Translations under genes and position numbers: made by a program | Origin: Glossina fuscipes | Lineage: Eukaryota > Arthropoda > Insecta > Diptera > Glossinidae | Reading direction: 5' to 3' | Assembly: GCF_014805625.2 (NCBI RefSeq) | Contig: NW_023998433.1 | Span: 2,776,169 to 2,840,168, forward strand | Length of the DNA: 64,000 nucleotides | The notes under the pieces: generated by a model | Databases searched by the model: none | Seen by the model: the letters and a program-made list of their open reading frames with translations, nothing else | Told to the model about the DNA's origin: nothing | Shown: positions 61,735 to 64,000 of the stretch, piece after piece | Position numbering within the stretch: position 1 is the first letter of the stretch | Layout of the letters: each line of letters begins with the position of its first letter

Positions 61735-62480
61735 TTCAGCTGAGTCGAATTTCGCATACCCGTCATCATTAAAAGCTTTAGCACGTTACTTCCTCAATGT
61801 CGATACGTAAAAGCTTAGGGCTCTTAAGATTATAATGTCCAAGAAATAGGTTTCTTCTAAATGTACCAATTCTTATATATTAAACGCGATGCATATTTAA
61901 TTTATAATTAACCTTTTATTTTATACGTAAGTCGACTATATTGTTAAGAAAAAGTTAATACACCATACCACGGTGTGCACCATATTTATTGTAGAACGCA
62001 TTAGAACGCATTTTTAGCCAGATAATATATCTTCATTTGAGGAATATATAAAACAATTTTAAACATTCTTTCTTTTTTCCCATACGATTAATAAGCAGAA
62101 AACCTCAAAAAAGTAAAAACAAAGGAGATTTAATCATTTGTAACTTTGTGTGGGCATGGTCGATTTCTTCCCTTTTTGCACATAAATGGTAGAGTTGTTC
62201 GTAAAGTAAATGTAGCAATTTTCACCTTACTATGACATGGCAAGGTTTCTATTCGATCTAGAAAGCTGTAGCCGTCCAATCGTCACTTACGATTGAACGA
62301 TTTAGATAGATTAACAGCCCAAATTTCAGGTGGAGATTTACAAAAAAGTACAAACGAACGAAGAGATATTGTCTTTGAGTCTCATACTACGATTTACATG
62401 TAACGCAATTGGCCATCCGTTTAAGTCCATTTATATTATTAGACGGACAGACAGAAATCACTTCAATGCCATAGCTAACG
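61735..62480 (+). repeat. Repeat family B, second adjacent copy
   Basis: It starts 'gagtcgaatttcgcataccc' and 'gtcatcatta'. Its 62010-62165 module ('agataatatatcttcatttg', 'taataagcagaaaacctc', 'tgtgtgggcatggtcg') parallels 27160-27310. A 'agacggacagacagaa' patch lies at 62440. Confidence 0.55.
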
Positions 62481-62599
62481 TTAACGTGAATCATAAGAAG
62501 AATGTGCGCAATTGTGTATTTAACTGGAACTGGCAAGTGCAAGTTCGGATTATACAATTTTGTAAGTTTAAGTTTGTGATTCACCATTACCCAAACATG

Positions 62600-63110
62600 A
62601 CCAGACATGGGATCAGTAAGGCATAGTGTTATACGAGCTGCTAAAGTCGAATGAAACTGTTACTGCAGACGTCTACTGGGGTCAATTCAATAAATTGCAT
62701 GATATATTTTTGTAAAAAAGATAAGCAAAAGCGGCTATCATATGAATTGACTGAAAATGCCCTTTTGGCCCCTTGCAGCAAGAGTTGTCAAGGATACACT
62801 ATTGCAGCTCGAATGGGAAATTCTGCCACAACCAGCCTACTCATTAGCATTACCACTTGTTCAGATCCATGCAGCATGGCATGGCTGGCAAGCAGCTCCG
62901 CAAAGTTGAAAAATTGCGAAAATGGGTCGATGATTGGCTGCCAAGCCAATGCCGTGGTGCCAACATGGTATCGACATGTTCCCGGAAAGGTGGGGAAAAG
63001 CAGAAAATGATGGAAAACATCTTGGTTAATATACATTGCATCAAGTTTTCTCATTAAATGCCTATTTCAAGTGAAAAAATGGCCAACAATTTTGCAAGTA
63101 TTTAATATAA
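62600..63110 (+). pseudogene. mariner transposase, catalytic core to C-terminus, broken
   Basis: The plus strand reads 'GIVLYELLKSNETVTADVYW' (about 62620-62680), 'GQFNKLHDIFL', then, after damage that removes the HDNA catalytic block, 'VVKDTLLQLEWEILPQPAYS' (62785-62845). A frameshift gives 'YHLFRSMQHGMAGKQLRKVE' and 'KLRKWVDDWL' (about 62845-62930), and a second gives 'HGIDMFPERWGKAENDGKHL' (62960-63020). These are the mariner core and its conserved C-terminal 'FRSMQ.GL.GK.F', 'V.KWVDDW' and 'LPERW.K' blocks. The tail 63006-63075 resembles the minus-strand 14104-14010 stretch of another copy. No N-terminal DNA-binding domain is present. Confidence 0.8.
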
Positions 63111-63599
63111 AGCTACAACGCTTTTTTAGATCAAGAGAAACAAGAACACAACTATTCCTCTTGTTAAGATTCTCTCTGATAAGTTCAATGAGGGAAACCA
63201 AAAGCTTAGACGTGCTGTGGCGAAAACGAAAACCAAATTATTTTACGAAAATGGGGTACAATTAGTTTAGAGAAGAATATATTTCGGGTTATTTTTCATT
63301 CCACAGGGAAAACTGAGGCCATGGTTATGGTGTGAGTAACACGTAATAAATGGTTTGATATGTAAGGTAAGATTATACTCATGAGTTTAATGAATGTATC
63401 GTTAATTCCAGCAGAGGTAAAAGTAATTGTGCGGTAGGCACTCTAGAGCGTATTCTCATCATTATTATGAAAGGAAAAAGAGTTGCGTCTCTTAATGACG
63501 CCATGAAATGTCGGTAAAATTTCGAGGCTGTTTGATTGGTTTAGAACGAAGGAGTCGTTAATAGCACTTATTTTTGCGACAAGAAAGAGTGTCAACAAG
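63111..63599. other. Interval without a recognisable gene
   Basis: No motif was seen; the minus frame 63640-63443 runs partly into a family B fragment and is not supported as a gene. Confidence 0.5.
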
Positions 63600-63770
63600 A
63601 CATACCACAAAGACACACAGGCCCAGAGACTGATAGGCATGCCTTAATCGATTCAGTATTTCATGCTAGCCAACAATATATATACTTTATAGGGTCCCTG
63701 AAAATTCCTTTGGCGTATTGTAAACATTATGGCAAATGAGGACAATTTGGGTATAAAAATATTTTTCGTT
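63600..63770 (+). repeat. Repeat family B, terminal fragment
   Basis: It has 'gataggcatgccttaatcga', 'tatatatactttatagggtc', 'tccctgaaaattcctttggc' and the end 'tttgggtataaaaat', the usual 3' part of the family. The last 230 bases of the window hold nothing recognisable. Confidence 0.6.
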
Positions 63771-64000
63771 TTTAGTATGGACAAAATGAAGCCTTTTGTT
63801 TACTTCGTTTTACTTTGCTTTACATGATTGTAACCATTTCTCAATTTCTGTGTCGAAAATCGAAATAATAAATTTTAACATTATTTCTTTGCATTATTTG
63901 GGATCGTTTATTATAAAAGCTATCACGTAAATCAAAAGATAAATATATATTCATGATATTTTTAGTTGATCAGTTAGTGAGGGAACGTGAGGAGCTGGGA

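Noticed and set aside
62788..63054. Minus ORF of 88 codons
   Set aside because: Antisense to the plus-strand mariner C-terminal blocks.

Overview
This is a gene-poor, AT-rich, transposon-laden stretch of an insect nuclear genome, most likely a higher dipteran. The evidence for a fly is a short 68-base intron with good GT..AG sites, a MADF-domain gene of the kind expanded in flies, several mariner lineages, a piggyBac-type remnant, Jockey/R1-type non-LTR remnants, and two dispersed repeat families of a style common in higher flies. A tephritid or muscoid origin is a guess from repeat style only. There is no bacterial gene, rRNA gene, CRISPR array or operon.

The only intact gene I can support is a two-exon MADF-domain (Adf-1 type) DNA-binding protein at 32809-34106 on the plus strand. 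It predicts 409 residues, has an in-frame stop just upstream of its ATG, and has several AATAAA signals about 130-165 bases after its stop. The flanks 28.7-32.8 kb and 34.3-35.4 kb hold only low-complexity AT-rich DNA and may be its regulatory or UTR sequence.

The rest is decayed mobile DNA, read by its protein motifs despite frameshifts and stops. From left to right: a Tc1/mariner-type remnant (2.7-3.2 kb, minus); a Ty3/gypsy gag-protease fragment in a GC-richer island (6.9-8.3 kb, plus); an R1/Jockey-type non-LTR pol remnant ending in an RNase H/zinc-knuckle tail (11.4-13.0 kb, minus); two abutting mariners in opposite orientation (13.2-14.5 kb); another mariner (24.4-24.8 kb, minus); a piggyBac/PGBD-like transposase (27.8-28.7 kb, minus); a second copy of the first mariner type (35.4-35.9 kb, plus); a CR1/Jockey-type ORF1+ORF2 remnant (51.0-53.1 kb, minus); an unusual transposon-derived protein remnant (56.2-56.9 kb, minus); and the catalytic half of a mariner (62.6-63.1 kb, plus) whose tail matches the one at 14.0-14.15 kb.

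Two non-coding repeat families fill much of the remainder. Family A ends in a conserved 'gggtgttgcatac...cacaaacttaatata' type module. Family B is a dimer-like element that starts near 'accgaatcttttata', carries repeated 'gcgtggc' modules and ends in 'cttccttctgggcgttgc ... gggtataaaa'. One locus (44.5-45.5 kb) begins as B and ends as A. Two tRNA-like Pol III promoter modules (1.33 kb and 57.8 kb) do not fold into proper tRNAs and may be SINE-like. Long intervals with nothing recognisable are listed explicitly. I saw no clearly new biological system; the best leads are the unassigned coding-like pieces, the 56 kb transposon protein and the structure of the A/B repeat families.
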